NCBI RefSeq assembly: GCF_000971195.1 | Contig: NZ_BBLZ01000001.1 | Coordinates: forward strand, 660,988 to 724,987 | DNA: 64,000 nt | From: Demequina soli | Lineage (GTDB): Bacteria; Actinomycetota; Actinomycetes; Actinomycetales; Demequinaceae | Direction: 5' to 3' | Part shown: positions 45,761 through 54,007 of the stretch, one piece after another | Layout of the letters: the number at the start of each line of letters is the position of its first letter | Position numbering within the stretch: position 1 is the first letter of the stretch | Notes under the pieces: model-generated | What the model was told of the DNA's origin: nothing | Seen by the model: the letters and a program-made list of their open reading frames with translations, nothing else | Databases searched by the model: none | Made by a program: the position numbers and the translations under genes

Positions 45761-47151
45761 CCCTCCCCCAACAGTGCGGGCATCAGCGGCAGGAGGTCGC
45801 GCGCCTCGCGGTAGCGGATCCGCACCAGCCCGCCGACGGACTCGACCAGGTCCGCGAGCGCGTGGAGCTTCTGCGGCAGGCGCGACAGGTAGGACACCTG
45901 CTCGGCGAGGACGGCGAGGCCGTGGAGCAGCGGCAGCTCCTCGACCACGGGCGTCTCGCCGACGGAGGGGTCACGCTCGACGAGCGCGAGCCGCACCAGG
46001 CGCAGCCGTCCGGGCGGCACGGGCATGAGGTCGAGCGACTCCGGCCCCCACTGCTCCTTGGTCGGCTTGCCGCCCTCGATCACGGACAGCGGCTTGGGGT
46101 ACGGCAACACGGTGCGGCCCACGTCGACCGCGAGCGTCTCGTCGGTGACGTAGCCGTAGTGGGCGCCGAGGGTGCGCGACAGAGTCGTCTTGCCCGTGCC
46201 CGAGGGAGCGATGAAGCCGACGACGTCGCCGCTGGGCGACGCGAGCCCCGCCGCGTGGAGCATGACCAGCGAGCCGACCCGCTGGTCGATCGCGCGCACG
46301 GTGACGGCGCTCGAGAGGAAGTGCAGGGCGGTCTCGACGTCCGGGTAGGCCAGCGCGCCGCGCGTGCGAGCGGCGGCGAGGACCTCGGGATCGGGGTCGA
46401 CCACCACGTCGACCGTGACGTCGGCGGTGCCGCGCTCGACGTCGCAGCGACTCCACGCGCGCCGGCCGGCGGCGTTGAGCTCGGCGCCGAGCGCTCCGTC
46501 CACGTGGATGCCGACCCTCACGCCGAACGCGTCGACCACGCAGGTGTGCGACGGCTCGGCTCGGGAGCGCGCGGGCTCGCTGGGGACGGGCGACATGGCC
46601 GCCCAGGTGTCGGCGAGCCGGATGGCGGCGTCGTCGATCCGGATGCCGACCGCGACGGCGCGCTCCTCGAGGTCCTCCCAGGCGGGCAGCTCCCAGTCGT
46701 CCGCGAGGTCGGCGTCGAGGCGACCCCGCTCGAGGATGGCGGGGTGCTCGTGCAGCGGCGCGGCGCGGTCGAGCGCCGCATAGAGAGGTGCGAACTCGGC
46801 CAGGGTGAAGGACCGGCCGCGGGCGCGCGGGTGGCGGCGGATGAGCTCGTCGCGCTCGACGCCGGTGCCGACCAGGAAAAGGTCGGTGACGTCGACCATC
46901 GCGTCGCTGAGCGAGCGCGCGCGGAAGCCCTGGGCGCTGCCGCCGTGCCGCTCGATCATGTCGCGGGTGAGGTCCTGCATGCGGGCGCCGTCCTCGGCGT
47001 TGAGCCCGGCGGAGGTGATGCGGATCCGGTCGGGCCCCACGCCGCGCGCCCACAGGTGCTTGCGCAGCAGCCGCTCGCCCGCGACGGAGCGGCCGGTGTT
47101 GGTGGCGTCGACCAGCAGCACGCGGAACGCGACGCCCGACTCCCAGGGCAC
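45757..47151 (-). CDS. Low-MW phosphatase-like domain fused to HPr-kinase-like domain
   Basis: This 464-residue protein has no stop between two domains. The first (about residues 8-180) follows the low-molecular-weight tyrosine phosphatase plan, including VERDELIRRHPRARGRSFTL. But its P-loop reads VDATNTGRS, so the catalytic Cys is replaced by Asp15 while Asn, Arg and Ser remain; phosphatase activity is unlikely. The second (about 200-464) resembles HPr kinase: LHAAGLASPSGD, Walker A APSGTGKTT (about 316-323) and TDETLAVD. A separate start at ATG 46596 is possible. GTG 47151 lies one base after the wzc stop, in the position usually held by the Wzb phosphatase. Confidence 0.75.
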   Translation of the reverse strand: MPWESGVAFRVLLVDATNTGRSVAGERLLRKHLWARGVGPDRIRITSAGLNAEDGARMQDLTRDMIERHGGSAQGFRARSLSDAMVDVTDLFLVGTGVERDELIRRHPRARGRSFTLAEFAPLYAALDRAAPLHEHPAILERGRLDADLADDWELPAWEDLEERAVAVGIRIDDAAIRLADTWAAMSPVPSEPARSRAEPSHTCVVDAFGVRVGIHVDGALGAELNAAGRRAWSRCDVERGTADVTVDVVVDPDPEVLAAARTRGALAYPDVETALHFLSSAVTVRAIDQRVGSLVMLHAAGLASPSGDVVGFIAPSGTGKTTLSRTLGAHYGYVTDETLAVDVGRTVLPYPKPLSVIEGGKPTKEQWGPESLDLMPVPPGRLRLVRLALVERDPSVGETPVVEELPLLHGLAVLAEQVSYLSRLPQKLHALADLVESVGGLVRIRYREARDLLPLMPALLGEG

Positions 47152-47152
47152 G

Positions 47153-48661
47153 TCAGGCCTTGCGGTGCTCGGCGGGCTCGGGCGACTCGTCCGAGCCGAC
47201 GATCTCGTCCCAGCTGAGCGCCCCAGCCGTCTCCTTCGGCGCCGCCGCCGTGCGGGCGGACGATGCGCGACGCGCCTCGCTGCGAACCTCGCGGCCGGCG
47301 TCGCTCGAGTACTCGTATTCGTACGCATAGGCATCCTTGTAGGCGCCCTTGCGCGGCATGCCGTCGATGATGATGCCGAGCGCGCGGCCGTTGACGCGGT
47401 CGAGGTTCTGGAGGGCACGGTCGAGCACGTCGATGGTGGTGCGGCCCGAGGCGGCGACCACGAGGGCGCCGTCGGTGCGCGCGGTGAGGACCGCCGCATC
47501 GGTCACCGGCACGAGCGGCGGGGTGTCGATGAGGACGAGCGCGTCCTTGGGGAAGCTGTAGAGGAGCTTGTGCATCGCGTCGGAGGCGAGCAGCTCGGAG
47601 GGGTTGGGCGGGATGGCGCCGGCGGCGAGGACGTAGAAGTGGTCGGTGTCGCCGTAGGGCTGGAGGACGTCCTGGGCGCGGGCGCGGCCGACCAGGACGT
47701 CGGTGAGGCCGGCGCCCTCGATGAGGCCGAGGTTCTTGGCGACGGAGGGGCGGCGGAGGTCGGCGTCGATGAGGACCACGTCGCGGCCGGACTCGGCGAC
47801 GGCGTCGGCGAGCTTGATCGCGGTGGTGGACTTGCCGTCGCCCGGCAGCGAGGACGTGACGACGATGACGCGCGGCGGATTGTCGACGTCCATGAACTGG
47901 AGATTGGTGCGGACCTGGCGGATCGCCTCGGTCATGGCGAAGTCGGACTTCGCCATCGCGACGCCGCTCTTGGCGATGGCCGGATCGAAGGGCAGGGCGC
48001 CGAGGACGGGGAGGTCGAACTCGCGCTCGACGTCCTCGGGCTTGCGCAGGCGGCGGTCGAGGGTGGACTTGATGAGCGCGTAGCCGATGCCGAGCGCGAG
48101 GCCGACGAGCAGGCCCAGCGCGACGTCGAGCTTGACGTTCGGGCTCGAGGGCGCGCCCGGGAGGACCGCGCTGTCAAGGGTCTGAAGGCCGACGACGGAC
48201 GGCGTGGACAAGTCGGTGGAGCCCTCGTTCTCGATGTCGGCAACAGCCGTGGTCATACCTGCAATCCAGGCCTCGACGAGGTCGCGTGCCTCGTCCGGGC
48301 TGGAGCCGTTCGCCGAGACGCGGAGGACGGCGGTGTCAAGGGGGTTGGAGACCGTCACGCTCGCGACGAGCGCATCGGGGCTCGCGTCAATGCCGAGGCC
48401 CTCGATCGCGTACTCGGCGACCTTGCGGGATTTGGCGATGTCGAGGTAGCTCTTGACGCGCGACTTGGCGTAGTTATCGCCGACAAGCGCGCTACCTAAG
48501 TCTTCGCTGGGACCAGTCGTGATAATCGCGGAGCCTGTGGCAGTGTAGACACTTGGCTGCGTCAGCGTGTAGGCGAATGCGGCCGCGGCACCTAGCGCCG
48601 TAATGAGCACGATCGCGGCCCAATGCGCACGAACGACCTGCGTGTACTCCGAGAGGTTCAT
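47153..48661 (-). CDS. wzc: Wzc-like polysaccharide copolymerase / BY-kinase
   Basis: This 502-residue inner-membrane protein has two membrane segments (about residues 14-33 and 175-195) around a Wzz-type chain-length domain. The cytoplasmic tyrosine kinase has Walker A LPGDGKSTT, Walker A' VVLIDADLRRP and Walker B LVLIDTPPL. The tail includes a tyrosine cluster (KDAYAYEYEY), the expected autophosphorylation site. It controls polymer length and export. The gene ends one base before the phosphatase-kinase fusion and starts about 95 bases from the IS element. A GGACGATGC word at 47258 is the last one seen in the window. Confidence 0.9.
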   Translation of the reverse strand: MNLSEYTQVVRAHWAAIVLITALGAAAAFAYTLTQPSVYTATGSAIITTGPSEDLGSALVGDNYAKSRVKSYLDIAKSRKVAEYAIEGLGIDASPDALVASVTVSNPLDTAVLRVSANGSSPDEARDLVEAWIAGMTTAVADIENEGSTDLSTPSVVGLQTLDSAVLPGAPSSPNVKLDVALGLLVGLALGIGYALIKSTLDRRLRKPEDVEREFDLPVLGALPFDPAIAKSGVAMAKSDFAMTEAIRQVRTNLQFMDVDNPPRVIVVTSSLPGDGKSTTAIKLADAVAESGRDVVLIDADLRRPSVAKNLGLIEGAGLTDVLVGRARAQDVLQPYGDTDHFYVLAAGAIPPNPSELLASDAMHKLLYSFPKDALVLIDTPPLVPVTDAAVLTARTDGALVVAASGRTTIDVLDRALQNLDRVNGRALGIIIDGMPRKGAYKDAYAYEYEYSSDAGREVRSEARRASSARTAAAPKETAGALSWDEIVGSDESPEPAEHRKA

Positions 48662-48748
48662 CTGAGCCGTCGCCCTTCCATGGCATTCCGCGCAATTCTA
48701 GGCCCAGCGAGGACTCTTCAAGCACGACTCAGGGATCCGCGATCTCGG

Positions 48749-48756
48749 GTTAATAG
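48749..48756. repeat. Left target-site duplication of the IS
   Basis: GTTAATAG directly outside the left inverted repeat; the identical octamer follows the right end. An 8-bp duplication is typical of ISL3-family insertion. Confidence 0.9.
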
Positions 48757-50182
48757 GGCTCTTCACAGATGAGGCTGTAGCGCTGTCCCGCGGGTGAGTG
48801 GTCGGGGGTAGGGGTCGAGGTCCCCCAGGATGGAAGTTCTCACACTGCCCATCTGAAAGACCTCGACTTGCTCAACGCTACCTTCGGCGCGCCCGACCTC
48901 ACGACCTTTTGCAACCTCGACGTCCTCGGCCTGACCGTCACCGGGCAGCGGATCGACGCCGACCGGGCGGTGCTCGAGTGCCGCGTCGCCGTGACCGACG
49001 ACGTCTGCCACGGGTGCGGTGATCGTGCTCGCTCGCTGGGCACGCAGTCGCGCTACCTCGCCCATGAGCCCTTCGGCTGTCGCCCTACGACACTGCTGGT
49101 GCGGGTCCGCCGGTACCGGTGCGACCCGTGCGACCGGTTCTGGCTCGACGACCTGCGTGCCGCGGCGGAACCTCGGGCGAAGGTGTCCCGCGGCGGACTC
49201 GCGTGGGCGCTTCGCGCTCTCGTCGTGGACCACCTCAGCGTGTCGCGGATCGCGGCAGGGCTCGGCGTCGCATGGAACACCGCCAACGATGCCGTCCTGA
49301 CCGAAGGGCACCGCCAGCTGATCAACGACCCGACCCGGTTCGAGGGCGTCGCCGTGATCGGCGTCGACGAGCACGTGTGGCGGCACTCCAGGTTCGGCGA
49401 CAAGTACGTCACCGTCATCATCGACCTCACCCCTGTACGCGACAGGGTCGGCCCGGCACGTCTGCTCGACATGATCCCTGGCAGGTCGAAGGCCGTGTTC
49501 AAGACGTGGCTGTCGGAACGGGCGAAGTCCTGGGCGGACGCGATCGAGGTCGTCGCCATGGATGGCTTTGCCGGATTCAAGACCGCCGCCGCCGAAGAGC
49601 TGCCGACCGCGACGGCGGTGATGGATCCGTTCCACGTCGTGAAGCTCGCCGGCGACGCCCTCGACCAGTGCCGACGCCGCATCCAACAAGCCATCCACGG
49701 CCACCGCGGCCGCGCCGGCGACCCGCTGTACATGTCCCGCCGCGTCCTGCACACCGGACTCGAACTGCTCACTGAACCGCCAGTGGGATCGGCTCGATGC
49801 CCTCTTCGACGCCGACGACCATGCTGAGGTCGAGATCACTTGGAGCGTGTACCAGCGGATGATCACCGCGTATCGCAACCCCGACCGCGCCGTCGCGCGG
49901 GCCGACTTCGCGGCGCTCATCGAGTCCTTGCGCACCGGCGTGCCCGCCGCCCTCGTCGAGCTCCGCCGCCTCGGCAGGACCCTGAACAACCGGGCCCACG
50001 ACATCCTCGCGTTCTTCGACCGACCCGGCACGTCCAACGGCCCCACCGAGGCCATCAATGGGCGACTCGAGCACCTCCGCGGCTCGGCGCTGGGTTTCAG
50101 GAACCTCACCCACTACATCGCCCGGTCGCTACTCGAGGCAGGCGGCTTCAGGCCGCAACTACAGCCTCATCTGTGAAGAGCC
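48757..50182 (+). mobile_element. ISL3-family insertion sequence
   Basis: This 1426-bp element has perfect 24-bp terminal inverted repeats (48757-48780 and 50159-50182; the left begins GGCTCTTCACAGATGAGG). GTTAATAG is duplicated on both sides. The single transposase gene is frameshifted. It inserted between wzc and the flippase gene, in the opposite orientation to both. The intact ends and identical target duplication indicate a fairly recent insertion. Confidence 0.95.
48868..50176 (+). pseudogene. ISL3 transposase, frameshifted
   Basis: The first part (TTG start at 48868) has the N-terminal zinc-finger-like cysteines (CHGCGDRA; RCDPCDRFW), the helix-turn-helix, and the DDE residues in VIGVDEHVW and VVAMDGFAGF. 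After LELLTE the frame changes. Removing one C at 49777-49778 restores RQWDRLDALFDADDH and the C-terminal part with FFDRPGTSNGPTEAINGRLEHL to the stop at 50176. A one-base insertion probably inactivates it; a sequencing error is possible. It is not a typical programmed frameshift site. Confidence 0.88.
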
Positions 50183-50190
50183 GTTAATAG
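50183..50190. repeat. Right target-site duplication of the IS
   Basis: GTTAATAG, identical to 48749-48756, immediately after the right inverted repeat. Confidence 0.9.
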
Positions 50191-50285
50191 CTGCCGCAAG
50201 ATGTCAGCGGTCCTGCCGGGCTTCGCAATGGGTCCCCGCCACGTCACACTGGCAATCGAAGCCAACCCGAAGGAATCCACACGAA

Positions 50286-51671
50286 CTACTGGCGCCCTGC
50301 GAGTGCGACCAGCGACTCGCGATAGTCTTGCCGTCGGGGCGCAATGCCCCGCCAGTCGCCGTGGGCCACGAGCATCACCACGCACACTACAAGTTGAGAT
50401 GCTGCCACAGCGCCCGCGAGCGTCAATGCATTCCGGAAATCCACTGGTAACAACCACGCCGATGCCAACACGGCAACACCAGCCAAATACGACACGGTCA
50501 TCGCACGTCCCTGGCGCCGAGCACCTAGAAACGCAGTAAGCGCGGTATTTGCGGTAAGCGGCATCGCCGCCACCGATAGAAGTGCCGCGGGCCCGACGGC
50601 CGACGCAAATTCGGGCCCGAAGACCAATGGTACAGCCCACGGCACGATTGCCAGCAACAGAATTGTGACAATCAGCCCGAGCGCGATGGCCTGGCGTACC
50701 GCGTCGGCATAGCGCGCATTGAGGCCCTGCGTCGCCACGTCGCGCGCAATCCGAGGATGATGCGCAGCCCCCAGCGCAGTTCCAATGGCAATTGGCATTG
50801 CGAGAATCGTTGCCGCGACCGAATATATGCCAGCATCTGCACTCGAAGCCCACGGCAAGGCGATCATCGCAGGCAACTGAGCGAGGGCGATTTCACCTAC
50901 GCGCGCGCCAGCAAACCCGCTACTCGCCCGGTAGATGGGCCAGATCGCAGAGCGCGGGCCACGGATGCCAACTCTGAAACACGCAAGCGCGACAACAAGC
51001 GCTATTGCCTGGGATCCAGGAATCAGCAGAATTACGCTGAACGCCGAAGCAGCATCGCGTACTAGCAATATGAGCAAACCCGCCAACATGCTAACTGGCG
51101 CAACCAGACGGATGGCGAAGACCGCACCAAAGCGCTCCCGGGCCATGAGCACAGAAGTGCGCATCGTTACCGCAATCGCCACCGGACTTGCCGCCACAGC
51201 CATCGCGGCGGCAAGCTTCGTGCTATGCGATAAGCCGCTGAAGAAGGTAAGCCACAATATGAGCGTCACAGCCGCGGCGGGCACAAGTGAAGCGAAACTT
51301 GCAAGACGGGCCGCCCTCACCAACGGCGCCGGATCTTCGCTCGCAGCTCGATTCCTCAGCTCTAGCGGAGCGCCAAACGACAGCAGGATCGGCACAATAA
51401 TCGTTGCTGCCGCAACTGCTGCGACAGCTCCTCGGTCCTCAGGACCAAGCGCGCGTGCCTGGACCGGCGAAGCGACCAGTCCGATTGCTGACGCCGACAG
51501 GCCAGCAAGTGCAACGGCACCCGGACCACTGAGGCGTGTGGAGATTCCCGTGATCGCAGACCGACCGTACTCCCAGACCACGCCGCACGCCTGAAACACG
51601 GCACGACGCGACGCCTGAGAGCGCAATGGAGACTCGCTAGCCACGAGCGATGCCCCGAAGCGTTCCGGCAA
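50286..51671 (-). CDS. Wzx-like polysaccharide flippase
   Basis: This protein of 461 residues (or 452 if GTG 51644 is used) has about 12-14 hydrophobic segments spread along its length, such as TIIVPILLSFGAPLEL and SVILLIPGSQAIALVVALAC, and few charged residues. That fits the MOP-superfamily oligosaccharide flippases. It should move lipid-linked repeat units across the membrane. The gene is visibly AT-richer than the chromosome part of the window. ATG 51671 overlaps the end of the GT2 gene by 35 bases. The IS insertion lies 95 bases past its end. Confidence 0.8.
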   Translation of the reverse strand: MPERFGASLVASESPLRSQASRRAVFQACGVVWEYGRSAITGISTRLSGPGAVALAGLSASAIGLVASPVQARALGPEDRGAVAAVAAATIIVPILLSFGAPLELRNRAASEDPAPLVRAARLASFASLVPAAAVTLILWLTFFSGLSHSTKLAAAMAVAASPVAIAVTMRTSVLMARERFGAVFAIRLVAPVSMLAGLLILLVRDAASAFSVILLIPGSQAIALVVALACFRVGIRGPRSAIWPIYRASSGFAGARVGEIALAQLPAMIALPWASSADAGIYSVAATILAMPIAIGTALGAAHHPRIARDVATQGLNARYADAVRQAIALGLIVTILLLAIVPWAVPLVFGPEFASAVGPAALLSVAAMPLTANTALTAFLGARRQGRAMTVSYLAGVAVLASAWLLPVDFRNALTLAGAVAASQLVVCVVMLVAHGDWRGIAPRRQDYRESLVALAGRQ

Positions 51672-52533
51672 GAGCGGTCAACGCTTTGTGCGCGCTGCGT
51701 GGTTCACGATTTCGAATAGGTGCGAATACGAGCCGCAGAGTTTCACGAGCGCCCGAGCCCACAACGAGACGCCACGAACTGATGCCCAGGCTATGCGCCA
51801 ACCGTACTCGATTCTCGCTCATGAACCGATAGTATGGCGCGCCTCGCAATGGCTCACGAGCTCCAGTGCCACCCTCTTCATGCCACAAATACCATTTATC
51901 AGAAACAGCAAGACGCATTCCAAGGCGCCGGGCACGCAGTGACAACTCGACGTCTTCCCAATACATGAAGTAGCTCTCGTCAAACCCGCCGAGACGATCC
52001 CACGTTGAGCGAGCCATTAGCATTGCAGCGCCAGAAAGAAACTGAGATTCGCGAATGCCAACCTCTCCCAGCAGATCGATCTCGCGACCGAAGTCGACAT
52101 GTGAGGCGCTACACGACACCGGATTGAACCGCCCCCCCGAGAACCACGATGTCGGTTGACTCATTGAGCCGCCGACAATGTGAGGGGACACAATATCGCA
52201 AGTGCCCGCTTTCAGCGCCTCCACGATCGAATGCACACTGCCGGAGTGCGACCGCGTATCGGGATTAAGGATGCAGACAACGTCGTTCGGCGCCATGGCA
52301 ACACGGCGCCCGATTGAATTCAGAGCTGCACCGTACCCCAAGTTTCCTCCTGACGAAAAGACCTCGATCGGAAAGTCTCGCGAATTCAGTTGTTGCAGTC
52401 GAGCTACTTCTTCAGTACTTTCGGAATTATCAACGACCACCGCGTCCGTTACGCCATTATTCCTCAGCGATCTAATGCAAGCCTCCACCAAGTCACAGGA
52501 ATTGTAGTTGACGATCCACGCAGAAACCCTCAA
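51637..52533 (-). CDS. GT2-family glycosyltransferase
   Basis: This 298-residue GT-A enzyme starts VSAWIVNYNSCDLVEACI and has the nucleotide-sugar region AVVVDNSESTEEV and the DXD-like NPDTRSHSG. A later FDESYFMYWEDVELSLRAR motif is typical of rhamnosyltransferase-like GT2 enzymes. It should add a sugar to the lipid-linked repeat unit at the cytoplasmic face of the membrane. It precedes and overlaps the flippase gene. Confidence 0.88.
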   Translation of the reverse strand: MRVSAWIVNYNSCDLVEACIRSLRNNGVTDAVVVDNSESTEEVARLQQLNSRDFPIEVFSSGGNLGYGAALNSIGRRVAMAPNDVVCILNPDTRSHSGSVHSIVEALKAGTCDIVSPHIVGGSMSQPTSWFSGGRFNPVSCSASHVDFGREIDLLGEVGIRESQFLSGAAMLMARSTWDRLGGFDESYFMYWEDVELSLRARRLGMRLAVSDKWYLWHEEGGTGAREPLRGAPYYRFMSENRVRLAHSLGISSWRLVVGSGARETLRLVFAPIRNREPRSAHKALTALAGTLRGIARG

Positions 52534-52897
52534 GACTTGCCCTCCAAAAGATCGCGACCAACAAATACCCCGATGTCAAGCATCACCGATGCAATCTGTG
52601 GCGTCGCAGCGCGACATGAACCTACGGGTGAGACCTGAATAGCATAAACAAGCGCAACGACACCGAAGCGCCTAGTTTGCGCCCTCCGATACCTCGCGCC
52701 CACGAACCGCAAGCTGCAAGCCGCCAACGTGCTGCCCGATCCAAACATCGTGCAGCACGTACCCCTCAGGAGACGAAAGCCATCGGCCAGAGCGCGTCGG
52801 CGTCGACTCGGCCGCGCTCGTCGACCACCGCACGCACCACCAGTCGCGCTCGACATCATAGATGCACTCGCGCGCATGACCGCCAGCACCGCTGAAT
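52534..52897. other. Gap without a recognisable gene in the polysaccharide operon
   Basis: No protein in any frame is convincing here. On the minus strand one frame reads WWCVRWSTSAAESTPTRSG, then WLSSPEGYVLHDVWIGQHVG to a stop at 52672, and another open frame runs 52889-52530. Neither has a good start and ribosome site. It may be the remains of a broken gene. Confidence 0.5.
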
Positions 52898-54007
52898 CTA
52901 CCGCTCCCCCACCAGGCGCCGATAGACTCCCTCGTACTCGAGCGCTGCGCGTTCAATTGAATACATATTGCGCGCCTTGCGAACCGCGAGTGCCGCAGTA
53001 GCTGCGTACTCATCCTCGTCAAGATCGGCAATTGAGAGGAGCGCACGTGAGAGCGCCTCGGGGTCATTCGTCGGTACACAGTGCGACTGATCCACGACGA
53101 TACGCCGCGAGTCGCCAACGTCCGTGCAAATGAACGGCACACCCGCAGCGAGAGCTTCGATGCCCGCCATCGGGAGCGCTTCGCCGTATGCGCTCGAGAG
53201 AACTACTACATCAGCCTCATTCAACAGCTCCCGCACATCGGTAACTGACCCGCGAAGGCTCACCACTCCGGCGGCGCCCGTCGTCTCCAGCAGGCAAAGC
53301 AGCTCCTCGTTGTCCGTGTCCATGCCGTGGCCCGCGCAAATTAGGGAGGCGCGGTAACCGCAGTCAATTTCCATGATCCGCGCTACTGCTTCAAATAGGG
53401 TCGCGTGATCCTTCATCGGGTGCCAACGCGCGAGTGAGAGCATGGTGAGCCGACCCGGTTCCTTGTGCGCGATGGCCGACCGCGGCGGGATCGGCACACC
53501 ATTGAGAATGGTCGTCGTACGCGCCGCTGGATACCTTGAGACCTTCATGTACTCCCGTGCAGACACGCTGCAAGCCACGATCGAATCGAATCGTCGAGCA
53601 AATGTGAGGCCGGCAAGGCGATTGAGAAGTCTTGTAAGGAATGGATCCGTTGTTGAGACGCCGCTTGAGTGAACGGTGGATACGATTGCAGTGGCCTGTG
53701 GCACCGCAATGGCCGCCAACAAATCGGAGTGGATCAGATGGGAATGGACCACGTCAATTTCGAGACGCTTGGTAAGCCCATGAATCGCCGCCGCCGCACG
53801 CAACATCGAGAAAGGCGTTCGACCCATTCTTAGGTAGGTCACCGATGTCGCAACGGATTCGACCCGCGCGCTTAGTGCACCACGATGCTTGAGGCACACC
53901 ACGTGCACCTCGACATCACGCCCGTGCCGTGCGGAAAGGGCTTCGACCAGCGTTTGAGCGCCGCCCGTTTCCAAATCGTTGATCACGTGCATTACTCGTA
54001 TTTGCAT
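52898..54007 (-). CDS. GT4-family glycosyltransferase
   Basis: This 369-residue GT-B enzyme begins MQIRVMHVINDLETGGAQTL, the glycine-rich N-terminus of the family. VVHSHLIHSDLLAA, LSLARWHPMKDHATLFEAV and the EX7E element AYGEALPMAGIEALAAGVP follow. It acts in assembly of the repeat unit. The ATG has a strong AAAGGAG site 8 bases upstream, so the start is firm, even though the preceding polymerase frame runs 92 bases into it. Confidence 0.9.
   Translation of the reverse strand: MQIRVMHVINDLETGGAQTLVEALSARHGRDVEVHVVCLKHRGALSARVESVATSVTYLRMGRTPFSMLRAAAAIHGLTKRLEIDVVHSHLIHSDLLAAIAVPQATAIVSTVHSSGVSTTDPFLTRLLNRLAGLTFARRFDSIVACSVSAREYMKVSRYPAARTTTILNGVPIPPRSAIAHKEPGRLTMLSLARWHPMKDHATLFEAVARIMEIDCGYRASLICAGHGMDTDNEELLCLLETTGAAGVVSLRGSVTDVRELLNEADVVVLSSAYGEALPMAGIEALAAGVPFICTDVGDSRRIVVDQSHCVPTNDPEALSRALLSIADLDEDEYAATAALAVRKARNMYSIERAALEYEGVYRRLVGER

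Noticed and set aside
44227..47151. Lasso-peptide biosynthetic cluster
   Set aside because: PqqD-like, HPr-kinase-like and nucleotidyltransferase genes fit the tailoring set. There is no asparagine-synthetase-like cyclase, no transglutaminase-like protease and no convincing precursor.
49760..49800. Programmed frameshift producing a full ISL3 transposase
   Set aside because: Restoring the frame requires skipping a C in GAACCGCC. There is no slippery A6G-type run, and ISL3 elements normally have a single uninterrupted gene.
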